From NCBI RefSeq assembly GCF_052324685.1, contig NC_135213.1, positions 4,147,039 to 4,211,038 of the forward strand: a DNA stretch of 64,000 bases. The letters are read 5' to 3'. Numbering within the stretch: the first letter of the stretch is position 1; every line of letters begins with the position of its first letter. Below, piece by piece: positions 12,600-36,004 of the stretch. Position numbers and translations under genes: made by a program. Under the pieces are notes generated by a model. That model did no database searches. It was not told where the DNA came from and saw only the letters and a list, made by a program, of their open reading frames with translations. This DNA comes from Brachyhypopomus gauderio (taxonomy: Eukaryota; Chordata; Actinopteri; Gymnotiformes; Hypopomidae).

Positions 12600-12639
12600 A
12601 AGGAAGAATGGGATTTCTGAATGGGCGGCTTCCTGTCCT

Positions 12640-12748
12640 GGGGTGGGTTTCCCGAAACGTTCGTAGCGCTAAGTACTTCGTAACCTCGTATGAAACGTAT
12701 GAGGTTAAGAAGTACTTGGCGCTAAGAACGTTTCGGGAAACACACCCC
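12640..12748. mobile_element. Foldback MITE in the fam151b 3' UTR
   Basis: Two arms of about 50 bp are inverted copies of each other with about five mismatches: GGGTTTCCCGAAACGTTC on the left and its complement GAACGTTTCGGGAAACAC on the right. The loop is near 12690-12700. It begins about 40 bp after the fam151b stop codon and before its poly(A) signal, so it would be transcribed as a long hairpin. Confidence 0.85.
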
Positions 12749-13356
12749 TGTTGAGTACAAGTGACATGTTGGAGCTGACAGGAAACACTGAACTGGTTTA
12801 CTGGGCAGATTCATGACTGTAATTCAGGGAATAAATGACAAAGCATACCGAGTCATGGTGGAATTCAGTCTTTTACACTGACAGTATACGCAACACTTAA
12901 ACTACAGTTTCAGTTCTGGAAGGATGTAATGGTGCGTCTTGCCTCAATTCACTACGTTGCAGTATGACCTCGACAGTGGATTGACTTCAGTGTTGGGTTT
13001 TTAACCATGACAATTTACAATTTTAGAATTTTTTATTTCAACGCAGTAACACAGGTCGAGGGTGCATGATAAGGACACAAGTCTACAACATATAGCTCAC
13101 CAGTTATAGCTACATGCATGTTACATTTTACTATATTTACTGTCTGAAGTTAATTGAGATGTCAAGAATTTTTGGAGTTTCTTTTTCTTGCTCTCAAGAC
13201 ACAAGCATTTTGAATCTTACAATTTAAAACAACCAGTGCATTTTCATGTCCAAATAAGCAGAATAAACACAATGTCTGACTACTCTCAATCACAATTTCT
13301 GAATCATGCATTCGTAACTTCAGGGCGGCTTGTATGTTCTGAACACTGCCAACCAT

Positions 13357-18300
<4,944 letters not shown>

Positions 18301-19600
18301 ATCGGCGAGACGAGTTAAGCAGGTAATGGAGAAGACGTCCAAGAAGTGTGCGCAGATGCAATGTACTTAAAATAAGAGAATGCAAATAGGAAAAGGAGGA
18401 AAATGAAACAGTACTGACTAGCAGACGCCCAACAGATCAGTTTTACAATCCACCAATTGGAATGCCTTCCATTTCTTGTCTTATTTAAGGGAAGTTTATT
18501 TTTACCTTTCCCTTGCTTGTTGTCAGCACAGGCCTGGATCTCTAATCTGCGTTTTGATGTTATACACTTTTAAAAGGGACCAAGTTTCCAGTGGCACGCC
18601 ACTACAGACCCTCAACAAGCACATTAATGGCTTGATCTTGTTTTCCTAGACCTGCCCTCTCCTGCCTTACACTTCAAAAGCGATCTAGAGGCTGAAGAAT
18701 GCACTCATGATGAATATTAAGAGTTTATGTCACTACACAACCGCCTGCTGATGAACTGTATCTGTTCAATTTGATGTGCTCTGCATAGCCACAATAAATC
18801 CCAGGGGCAAGATGTGGAGAGGTAGACAGGAAGACAGCCAATCAGGACCAAACAACTCCATCTGTAATTAAGAGCAAGAGTCACTTATGTACCACTTAAG
18901 TGTGTGTGTGTGTGTGTTGACCTATCAATCAAACTAATTTCGCAGTTAGCACAAGCCTATGTCGCCTCCTGCAGGGCTGAGACTAATCAGCCTGAAAGGT
19001 TAGATCTGACTGCAGCCTCTGGCCTTTGTCAGAGGGGTGTTTAAGTGAGGGCTGTGTCAGTGGGGTCAACTGGGAAAGGTGACGATGTGTGTGAGACGGA
19101 GCGGAGAGAGGCTGAGATTATGTGTGTGCAATGTTGTCATCCAGCCTGAAAAACCACACAAGAAGCTTTTTGCCAATAATTAGTCCTCCAGACGATAAAG
19201 CAAAATGCAAATTCATGGGTGGAACAAAGTATTGAGCTGGATGATACAACCGCTACACGTCAAACAAGCACACACTCACACACACAGATATGGAGATAAA
19301 CACTGTTTTAATAGCACCGAATACATGGAGATTAAAAGGCAGAAAATAAGTAACACAATTTTAACCTTATAACCTCACCCTATGCAGTGTCCACCAAAAT
19401 GATTGGCTATTAAAAAAGTGTGAAATGCAGTTTCAAGTATTTCTCAGTCAGTGCTCCAGCCTTAGTTAATAAAGATATTTCTGACTGATCTCCTCTGATC
19501 TTGATGAACAACAGTATTAAACTGGCCATGTAAACCGTCCTTTCCAACCCCACGAGATGATCCAGGAGCTGTGGAGGTGGGAGAGTCCTGAAGGCCGTCC
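18301..19600. other. Intergenic stretch between ankrd34b and dhfr
   Basis: Unique-looking sequence with a short (GT)n at about 18900-18919 and a short (CA) run near 19265. The dhfr 3' UTR should occupy the right-hand part, but I could not settle on one poly(A) signal. Confidence 0.5.
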
Positions 19601-19614
19601 GAGATCACTCCTCA

Positions 19615-28011
<8,397 letters not shown>

Positions 28012-28200
28012 GACTAGCGAGCACACTCCCTCACGTCCGTTACCGGGATTACGGTCCCGGGTAGAAGCAGCGCGCGAGGATTCACGAGGCGCGCGCCAAA
28101 TGAAATCACCTTCCGGCAACACGCAGATCTCGCGAGACAGAGAGGATCACGCTCCACGTCTTGGACTTGCACCTTTGGACACTTTTAGGCCTTGTTGTTT
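28012..28200 (-). promoter_or_regulatory. dhfr promoter with E2F and TCTCGCGAGA sites
   Basis: A CpG-rich region directly upstream of the dhfr start codon. On the minus strand TTTGGCGC (28100-28093) is a consensus E2F site about 85 bp upstream of the ATG. TCTCGCGAGA lies at 28128-28137, a palindromic core-promoter motif of CpG-island genes. There is no TATA box. Mammalian DHFR is S-phase regulated through E2F sites next to its start, so the same control is likely here. Confidence 0.75.
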
Positions 28201-28790
28201 TAGTACATGACATTTATTCAGCTTATGTATGAACGGTGGAGCTTGTTGCTCACACCACGTCTGTGAGCACAATGTGAGACAGCAACACCGTAGGAGGATG
28301 AATCAGGATGACCATACCGACTCTTACAATAATAACCGATTACATTTATTACACTTTCACTCGCACATATAAAATACTAATTATGCTCACAGCGTTGTTT
28401 CACTTTTCCTCCGCTTTAAATCTTGCCATCTTGATATATATTTTAATTCATAGTTTATTATAGTATTATAGTAATAGTAATAATTAGTGTTCAAAGTATT
28501 TTTCTGCATAAATTACATGGGTGTGTGTGTGTGTGTGTGTGGTCCTCCATCAGAACAGTGCTGTAACAGGAAAAGTGACTTCAGCGCCATTTAAACTGAA
28601 GCAGGTTTGCAGGGAATAATTTTTATTGGTTTTACATTGCATTTAAATTGCAAGTTATTTCACAATTTACAGGACATTCAATCTGCTTGTGAAAGTTTAT
28701 CTTTTCAAGCCTGCTTTGAGAAATCTGGGTCTTTATAACATCTCTGGGATTTATCTCTCAGGATTTACAGTCCTGATGAAGAGATACTAG
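28201..28790. other. Intergenic between dhfr and the first C2 gene
   Basis: AT-rich sequence with a short (GT)n at about 28520-28541. A poly(A) signal for the C2 gene is read on the minus strand at 28627-28622 (AATAAA). There is no sign of msh3, the divergent neighbour of DHFR in mammals. Confidence 0.6.
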
Positions 28791-28796
28791 AGCTTT

Positions 28797-29201
28797 TTAA
28801 CTGACTGATAGGTTGTAGATCAACGTGCCCTTTTTTGTCATGGCACACGCAATATCGGTAAAAGTGCCCTTGGAAAGTGTTTTGGTGCAGGTGCCCAGAA
28901 CGTCATCGTCCTTCACGTCTTCGTCATACACCACCATCTTCAGAACCTGCCCGGATTTACAGCTGGCAAAGCTGAACACTTCGGACCAGCCGGGATAAGC
29001 CGTGCTCGGTTTGGTGACGGTCCTTCCTCCGCTGACCTTGTTACACGAGACCATAACGTACGGGTCTGGCTTGTTGCCGAGGGCGTCGCCCGCCAGGTCC
29101 CGGGCCCTGAGGCTGCGCACGGTGACGGCCGCGGTGGAGATCATGACGTGGAACACCAGCACCAGGACGGTGAGACACATCAGACGAAGACAGAGACCCA
29201 T
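28797..29201 (-). CDS. Secreted single-C2-domain protein A
   Basis: One coding exon of 134 residues (ATG 29201-29199, TAA 28799-28797). A signal peptide is clear (LCLRLMCLTVLVLVFHVMIS), followed by a lone C2 domain: VTVRSLRARDLAGD, NKPDPYVMVSC, STAYPGWSEVFSFASC, LKMVVYDED and DDDVLGTCTKTL. The Asp residues in DPYV and in YDEDVKDDD sit where C2 domains bind calcium. The layout resembles the C2 tail of perforin without the pore-forming MACPF part; I know of no established function. The ATG follows an acceptor (CATAACAG), and a matching donor (CAG/GTAAGA) near 29374 defines a 5' UTR exon. A longer open frame using TTG upstream crosses that acceptor and was not chosen. Confidence 0.88.
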   Translation of the reverse strand: MGLCLRLMCLTVLVLVFHVMISTAAVTVRSLRARDLAGDALGNKPDPYVMVSCNKVSGGRTVTKPSTAYPGWSEVFSFASCKSGQVLKMVVYDEDVKDDDVLGTCTKTLSKGTFTDIACAMTKKGTLIYNLSVS

Positions 29202-29420
29202 ACTTCCTTCTGTTATGAGCAAGGGGACAAAATGAAGCTTGCAGAACTTGCATGCAAACAGTTTGTTGTTTGGATTACAGTAGAAAATTGAACAGAAGCT
29301 TTCTTAACCTTAATTAACTGCTTTAAAGGCAGAAAACACTGTTTCAGGGTTTGAAGTGGATGGATAGCTCTTACCTGAAGATTCAAAACCCCAAGTTGCT
29401 CTCTGCTAAAACTAGTCCCA

Positions 29421-29427
29421 ATTTATA
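29421..29427 (-). promoter_or_regulatory. TATA box of C2 gene A
   Basis: On the minus strand the sequence ACATATAAATTGGGAC places TATAAAT about 45 bp before the donor of the short 5' UTR exon, so transcription should start near 29395. Confidence 0.6.
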
Positions 29428-29509
29428 TGTGTTCTGGAACATACTCTGACCTTGAACTTATCAACAGGTGAACAAGTCTCACGTACATCATCCAATAAGA
29501 ACATAGGCC

Positions 29510-29512
<3 letters not shown>

Positions 29513-29566
<54 letters not shown>
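29513..29566. repeat. (AT)n microsatellite
   Basis: About 27 AT units. A matching (TA)n tract at 32157-32216 stands at the same position relative to the duplicated segment, so it marks the left edge of that duplication. Confidence 0.95.
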
Positions 29567-30662
29567 CGCCTTGCATACATATTCATACCGTGGGTATATG
29601 TTAGACATACAGCTTGTACCAGCATGTGTTTAGATTACTCTGACATACAGTGCCTGACTTAACCCTCTATTGCACACATTATTACACCAACATATAAAAA
29701 AAAGTGTTTTTATTTTTTAAAGGGGTACATTATGGTACGTTGCCATATGGAAACATTGTGCAACAATGGAAACAAGATCAAACAGATTGTAACGAATGAG
29801 AGCTAAGAGGCGGACACAAAATCTGAGGAGAGCAGGGTTTAATGGCTGGAGTATTAACATAGGGGGTAAGAGGGTGACGAGGCATACTAATAAAATACAA
29901 ACTATCACAAACCAAGAACTGATAACCAGACAGGATGACTCAGAATACAAAAGACAGAGGAAAAACAAATACAAGAACTCAGAACAAGGCCAATAAACAG
30001 AACAACTTACAAGGCAGGAATACGAACAACCAGGATTACTAACACAATGACTTCCAAAGAGGGACTCAAACACGGAGTACAAGTACCAAACAAATCAAGA
30101 CAAACTAGACACACCTGAAATTAAGGAAGGAGGGACAGACAAGACAAGGTGAACAACAGAAGACACTGGACTAACTGGGGAACGGATCTAAACAAGGTTA
30201 CACAGAAGACAAGGACAGGACTGACAGCGGGACGGGATTCATATGTGACACAGATCATAGAACTTTCATATATGAATTTAATTAGTTTTGTTCACTGAAA
30301 AATGTTACAATTCAGTAATCAATGAGAAATAAATGATTAATGAATTGTAACATCAATTGTAACAGAATTACATTTACTGGATGGAAAAGGGTTTTAAACA
30401 GCACGTCCACTATTAAAATACTTTTTGCAGTTTAAAAATGAAACGGTGTTTATAGATCACTTTTTATTGCTCTTGAAGTCATTGGGAAACACACTACAGT
30501 CGGTTCTCGATCTCTAATGATTCTCATTTGAACAGAGCTACCTAGAGCTCATAGCTGTAGTACAGAGTGCCGTGCTGCAGTGGGCAAGCCATGCTCTGGT
30601 GAAGGCCTGGCTGAGCAGCAATGTTACAGGTGCCCAGCTTGTCGTCAAAGTTCAGGTCCTTG
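29567..30662 (-). pseudogene. Partial duplicate of C2 gene B (3' end only)
   Basis: The segments 29567-29787 and 30251-30662 match 32217-32832 closely (same ATACAGCTTGTACCAGCATG, same AAAAATGAAACGGTGTTTAT). They include the last 40 or so codons of C2 gene B and its 3' flank. The coding match stops at about 30662, within the codons for FEVWDKDLN, where unrelated sequence and a hAT element begin. Upstream exons and promoter are missing, so this is a broken copy. A solo LTR interrupts it. Confidence 0.85.
29788..30250 (-). mobile_element. Solo LTR (Gypsy-like), 463 bp, with empty site available
   Basis: On the minus strand the element runs TGTCACATATG to CTCATTCGTTACA, i.e. TG...CA ends. It is flanked by the 5-bp direct repeat CAGAT (29783-29787 and 30251-30255). 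The duplicated segment at 32.4 kb reads straight through (AAACAGATCATAG) without it, which fixes both ends. No internal retrotransposon genes remain. Confidence 0.88.
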
Positions 30663-30674
30663 TAGGCCTATAAA

Positions 30675-31779
30675 AGTGGTGGGCCGTTATCTGCGTTAAC
30701 GGTGTTCGATAATTTGATACTCTTATCGGGCGATATAAAAAATATTTATATTTATAATAATAAGTTGGGTTGGGAATTGGGTCAAAATGGGTAAGCAAAC
30801 TATGATGACTTTCAACTTGATAGTTTAGCTCGGCTGTATTCTTAACCAAATTGCACAGTAGGGAAGAGAACGAGTTTTAAACCTGTGAATTACAAATCGT
30901 ACGTGTGTTTACATGGATGCAGTCACGAAGTCGCCAGGTTTGCTTCATGGAAAATTCATTTTTAAGAAGTTTCCTAATGGAGACATTGACAAGACCAAAG
31001 TTTGTTTGCACCTTATGCAACGCGGAATTAGTTTATTGTAGGAGTTCTACCAGTCTTTAAACGCAAAGCACCCGTTTGCTAATGCTGCTGACGCTGGTCA
31101 AGCACTGATGCAGCCCAGGGGAAGAGTCGCTGAAAACAGGTTAAATGTACTAAATGTACTTACATTTCAAATCTCATGTTTAGCTGAATAAACATGTTAT
31201 CAACCCCTTTTAATGTACAGTATGTAGGCTTACAAATTCATGTTTGACTGAATATGCCTTCTTAAAGTATGTAGGCATACAGTACTATTTTCATGTTTAA
31301 CTGAATAAAGCGTTGAACACGAGTACAGTACATTTTTTTTGAGCATGTTTTTTTTTTCTTCAAGTATCAAAGTAGAACAGCTTCCTCAAGCAGTCATTGA
31401 TGCATTTTGGAAACAGGAGATGAGCCCCTGGTCTAATGCACCCTCTGTATTAAGAAACCCTATCTCAAAGACTAGAGGCGGTCCTTGCATAGAGGCATTG
31501 CTAGGCAATTGCCTTGGGCCCCTCCCACTGCAGCCCACTGTAGGGGCCCCCTGACTAGCTAACTTATTTCTTGCATATTAATGTTGATGGGCCCCCTAGC
31601 TAAATTCGCCTTGAGCCCCCAAATTGCTAAGTCCGCCACTGTCAAAGACTGACTTTTAGTTATTACTTGGGTAGCACGCATATTCTGAATGAGCCATTTT
31701 AATCTAGATTAATCTAGATTAATTTCAAGATTTCAGTGAGGTTAATCTAGATTTTAAAAATGTATCTATGCCCACCCCT
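30675..31779 (+). mobile_element. hAT transposon remnant with BED-finger coding trace
   Basis: The ends AGTGGTGGGC and GCCCACCCCT form near-perfect inverted repeats. Around 30950-31080 a broken frame reads KVCLHLM/TLCNAEL, like the BED zinc finger of hAT transposases. It is followed by repeated TAATCTAGATTAATCTAGAT near the 3' end. No clear target duplication is left. A younger 169-bp MITE is nested inside it. Confidence 0.7.
31473..31641 (-). mobile_element. 169-bp hAT-type MITE, copy 1 (nested)
   Basis: The ends TAGAGGCGGTC and GTCCGCCACTG are inverted repeats. Perfect 8-bp target duplications TCAAAGAC flank it (31465-31472 and 31642-31649). The internal sequence is the reverse of the copy at 38495-38663. 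Confidence 0.92.
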
Positions 31780-32152
31780 AATATATATATACAGTCCCTG
31801 ACATAAGTTCTGTCGCTTATCCATGTTGTGGAAACAAAAGGTTATAACCTGACTTTAAATTCATCGATTGGTTTTAGAAATTACTCATATGAAAGCTGAA
31901 ACCCTCCCAAATGAGATTTAATTTACGAAAATAAATTCGCTTTACTGCAGAAATATTGATCATTTAATGAACACAGAAAGGTCAGATTTTGGCAAGACAA
32001 AAGTTTTGTTGCCCACAGAAAGTAAGGTGAAAATCAAACAAATAATTCACTTCATATATGCTTAATAACACTGGTGAATGACATTGTGGTGCTATTAGAG
32101 CCATATTTAATATTTTGTGTGACTTCCACGAGCTTGAAGAACCGCATATACA

Positions 32153-32156
<4 letters not shown>

Positions 32157-32216
<60 letters not shown>
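32157..32216. repeat. (TA)n microsatellite
   Basis: About 30 TA units at the left edge of the second copy of the duplicated segment. The open frames of alternating Tyr-Ile across it are artefacts. Confidence 0.95.
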
Positions 32217-32225
<9 letters not shown>

Positions 32226-32711
32226 CCTTGTATACATATTCATGCCGTGGGTATATGGCAGACATACAGCTTGTACCAGCATGTGTTTAGATTACTCATA
32301 CAGTGCCTGACTGAACCCTCTAACATTATTACACCAACATATTAAAAAAGTGTTTTATTTTTTAAAAGGGTACATTATGGTACGTTGCCACATGGAAACA
32401 TTGTGCAACAATGGAAACAAGATCAAACAGATCATAGAACTTTCATATATGAATTTAATTAGTTTTGCTCACTGAAAAATGTTACAATTCACTAATTAAT
32501 GAGAAATAAATGATTAATGAATTGTAACATTGTAACATCAATTGTAACAGAATTACATTTACTCGATGGAAAAGGGTTTTAAACAGCACGTCCACTATTA
32601 AAATACTTTTTGCAGTTTAAAAATGAAACGGTGTTTATAGATCACTTTTTATTGCTCTTGAAGTCATTGGGAAACACACTACAGTCGGTAGTCTCATTTG
32701 AACAGAGTTAC

Positions 32712-33098
32712 TTAGAGCTCATAGCTGTAGTACAGAGTGCCGTGCTGCAGTGGGCAGGCCATGCTCTGGTGAAGGCCTGGCTGAGCAGCGATGTTACAGG
32801 TGCCCAGCTTGTCGTCAAAGTTCAGGTCCTTGTCCCACACTTCGAACTGGAGGTGGTCGCCAGCCCTGCAGTCTGGGAAGTAGAAGCTGGCTCCCCATGT
32901 CGGGTTGCTGGTGTCCTTATGGAACTCGGTCATGCCGCCGAAAGCAGGGCCGCACCACACCTTGACGTACGGGTCGGGGGGGTTAGGGGCGGGGTCGCCC
33001 TTCAGGCCGCTGGCCCGCAGGCCGTACACCCGCAAGGCCGCATCGGCGGACGACAGCGCCAGCACCAGCGTGAGCGCGTACAGCGGGAGGGCGTTCAT
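32712..33098 (-). CDS. Secreted single-C2-domain protein B
   Basis: One coding exon of 128 residues (ATG 33098-33096, TAA 32714-32712). The signal peptide is MNALPLYALTLVLALSSADA. The C2 domain follows: LRVYGLRASGLKGD, PPDPYVKVWCG, NPTWGASFYFPDC, LQFEVWDKDLNFDDKLGTC and ACPLQHGTLYYSYEL. The Asp pairs in DPYV and DKDLNFDD fit calcium-binding loops. Cysteines at CG, DC, TC and AC suggest disulfides, as expected for a secreted protein. It is a paralogue of protein A, 3.5 kb away, on the same strand and with the same layout of a 5' UTR exon spliced just before the ATG (acceptor CTGCCTAG; donor CAG/GTGAGA near 33456). Poly(A) signal AATAAA at 32653-32648. Similar to the perforin C2 tail; function unknown. 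Confidence 0.88.
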   Translation of the reverse strand: MNALPLYALTLVLALSSADAALRVYGLRASGLKGDPAPNPPDPYVKVWCGPAFGGMTEFHKDTSNPTWGASFYFPDCRAGDHLQFEVWDKDLNFDDKLGTCNIAAQPGLHQSMACPLQHGTLYYSYEL

Positions 33099-33560
33099 GG
33101 CTTCGTCTAGGCAGGGGGGAATATCGAGAAATATAGAGAAGGTCAAGTGTCAACAGCGACGGTTAATCGGCTCGGCTATGCCGGCAGCTCTGTGCGGTTC
33201 AGTATTGTTCTCGAGCTGAACTGTCTGATTCGGGGCTACACACGGCCCATCAGCAAGATCAGATGAGCTGAACCGCGCAGTGCTTGGATCTGGAAGGTGA
33301 GAGGGTTCACACCTCGGGATGAGATCCACGGGTCAGAATGGACCAGCCAGTGACCCTGACCTCACACCACAAGGATAAGAAAACACAGACAAAAGGCCCC
33401 AGAAGTACAGAGAGAAGTGTGGAACTATTGTTAGGAAATACTCGAGCCGATCTCACCTGTTCTGCAGAGTCTGAATACGAGCAGCTTTCCTGGACGGTGA
33501 GAAGTTACTCTGCACCTCGACCACCCTGAATATAAAGCAAACACGATGCACGTGACGACC
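33099..33560 (-). promoter_or_regulatory. 5' exon and promoter region of C2 gene B
   Basis: A donor (AACAG/GTGAGA) on the minus strand near 33456 ends a 5' UTR exon that probably starts near 33500. A TATA-like CTTTATATTC lies at about 33537-33528. The intron up to the acceptor at about 33107 holds nothing recognisable. Confidence 0.5.
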
Positions 33561-34193
33561 TTGAGCAAATCAGCAGGCATTTTATAGCTTGAAAACCTTA
33601 AAAAGTACCTCCTGAAAAACCCTGATGTGTTTATCAGACAGCACGACAAGTGGACTAGTCACGTATTCAGGGTCTTTGCGTAAGCCTATCATTGTGTAAA
33701 TAAACCAAGAGAACTGCATGTTACAAAAAAAAGTTAAAAAAGAAACAAGTAACAAAAAAGAAACAAGGAAAGTCAACACCAAACCTGTTCATGCTCCCCA
33801 AATGTAATATCCATTTGACTCAGGTAGTCTAATTAGACAGAATATTGACAGTAGTGTTGAGTAATGTAAAGTGATCATTAAAGTGAAAAGCCCACACTGC
33901 TCTGAGCAGAAAATAAACTACAAACTACACGGACATTTTAAGGCCTTTTATTTTAAACCAGGTTCAAGGAAATGTAAACAATATGAGCACTTCTGCCTGT
34001 CTGAAAACTGTAAAAAGATTTACACATTCGTAAAAGGTGACAATGTGCTTTACTTCATGACTACAAATAACCTATAAAAGTAGCTGTTAGTACGTTTAAA
34101 AAGGACTTTAGATTATGTCAGATAAATGACTGCAGCTATATTGAGAATCCTCATTTATTTTTTATATTTAAGTGTAGTAAGAATATTGTTGAT

Positions 34194-35944
34194 TCACGTC
34201 CAGATGATCTTTAACTTATGGCGCCTCCTGCTGGCCCTGTTCTGTAATTTCTTGATATTGCTCAGCGTCATAGACCAGCAGCCGCTCACGTCCAGCGTGG
34301 ACAGGCGATAGCAGGAGTTCACCAGTCGCACCATGCCCGCCATGGTGACGTCGGAGCGCCTCAGGCTGACGCGTCTCAGGCACTGCAGCGGGGCCTCGTG
34401 CGAGTCGCCACGGCGATCCAGGACCTGCTGGAACACGGGGTCCAGCGGACAGGGGGCGGCGGTCAGAGACAGGGTGTGGAGGTGCGGAGCGCCTCTCAGC
34501 AAGGCCCGCAGCGCCCCCTTCAGGGACCTCCAACACAGAACCGGCCTCAGCTGCCTCTCGTCCAAGGAGAAACTGTCAAGAACACGTTCTTAGTTAATAT
34601 CGCATATAAAACATATCGCACATCACAGAGAGGCAAAAAGACCATAGTGAAACAGTTAAATATATATACAGGTATACGATAACAGCTTTTATGATAGAAA
34701 ACCCAAACCAGATACCTCAGAATAACGAAAAAAAGAAAAGCTTTCGGACTGAACATCTCTTACTTCATCGTTAAAGCGCACAGGTGTGGCAGGCGTGGAA
34801 ACCCTGGGTCGTCTTCGCCTTCATCGTCCACTTCCTCTTCCTGGTTGGACCTGGGAGGGTCTACGTGAACGGTGAGCGTGGCGAGTTTGGGGCAGGCCCG
34901 CAGGAGCTCCAGGAAGGCCAGGTGTCCGTCTGCTCGGACGCCCTCCAGCGAGAGGGAGTGCAGTTGGGAGCCGGCGGCCTGCAGGGCGGGCACCAGCTCC
35001 GAGAGACCGCCGGGGAACTGCAGGGACAGACAGCGCAGCTGGCCCCCCGACGCGGCCAGGCCTCGCGTCAAAACCTCCGCCTGCCCCGGGCCTTCCTCGC
35101 CCTCGTCATCCTCTCTGTGGCAGTTCAGCGATATGGAGCAAAGGTCTGGGCAGAGCTGTGTGACGGCATCCAGGTTGGGGAGAGAAACGCCGTCGATCTC
35201 TCGAAGACGCAACTTAATCCCCTCCCCTTCGTCGCCAAATACTCCTCCTCCTCCTCCTCTGGCAGTACTCTCGCCTGCCCCAGCCCTCCGTCCGCAGACC
35301 GTCTTCCCGTCCCTGCCCCCCTCCTCCTCCGTCTTTAGGTCGCTATCATCTAAACGCAACCATCCGTCTGCGATTTCCTCCAAAGGCACGCTCTCCTCTC
35401 CGTCCGACCTTTCCCCCGTCTCCGCGTCCCTGTCTCCGGCCCGGACCCTCTCGGACCACAGCTCTCCCAGCCCGGGCACGCCCTCCTGCGCGCTGAATCC
35501 CTCCGTCAGCCCAAACGCCCTGTTCCGGATCAGCTCGCACGCCCGGCCCGCGCCGTCCAGGGCGAGCCGTCGCAGACTGGGCAAGCCGAGGAGGAGGAAG
35601 GCTCCCGAGGCCGCGCCCTCCCCCTCGCCCTCGCCCAGCCCCACGTCCAGGGCCAGCAGGCTGGTGAGGCGCTTCAGCCCGCCGCCCTGCTGCCCCCGGT
35701 GGGGCAGGGGCAGCAGGGCGGCCGGGGAGAGGTGGGGGCAGCGGGACACGTCCAGGTGCTCCAGCACGGGGCACTTCCACGCCACAGTCAGCATGACCGT
35801 GCGGTCCGACAGCGTTCCGGCCAGGCAGAGCGAGCGCAGGGTGGGGAGGTTACCCAGCAGGCTGCACAGGGCGGCCGAGGACACGTTCAGAGCACCGCTC
35901 AGATTCAGAGACCTCAGAGACTGGGGGGGGGAGAGAACCGTGGG

Positions 35945-36004
<60 letters not shown>

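Noticed and set aside
29203-29222. Longer N-terminus for C2 protein A starting at a TTG
   Set aside because: The stretch crosses a good splice acceptor (CATAACAG) just before the ATG at 29201; eukaryotic TTG starts are unlikely.
29700-30082. 121-codon minus-strand ORF in the LTR
   Set aside because: Hydrophobic low-complexity translation inside the solo LTR; no retroviral-type domain.
32610-33219. Plus-strand ORFs of 71-166 codons over C2 gene B
   Set aside because: Antisense shadow of the C2 coding exon, which has signal peptide, domain, splice signals and a paralogue.
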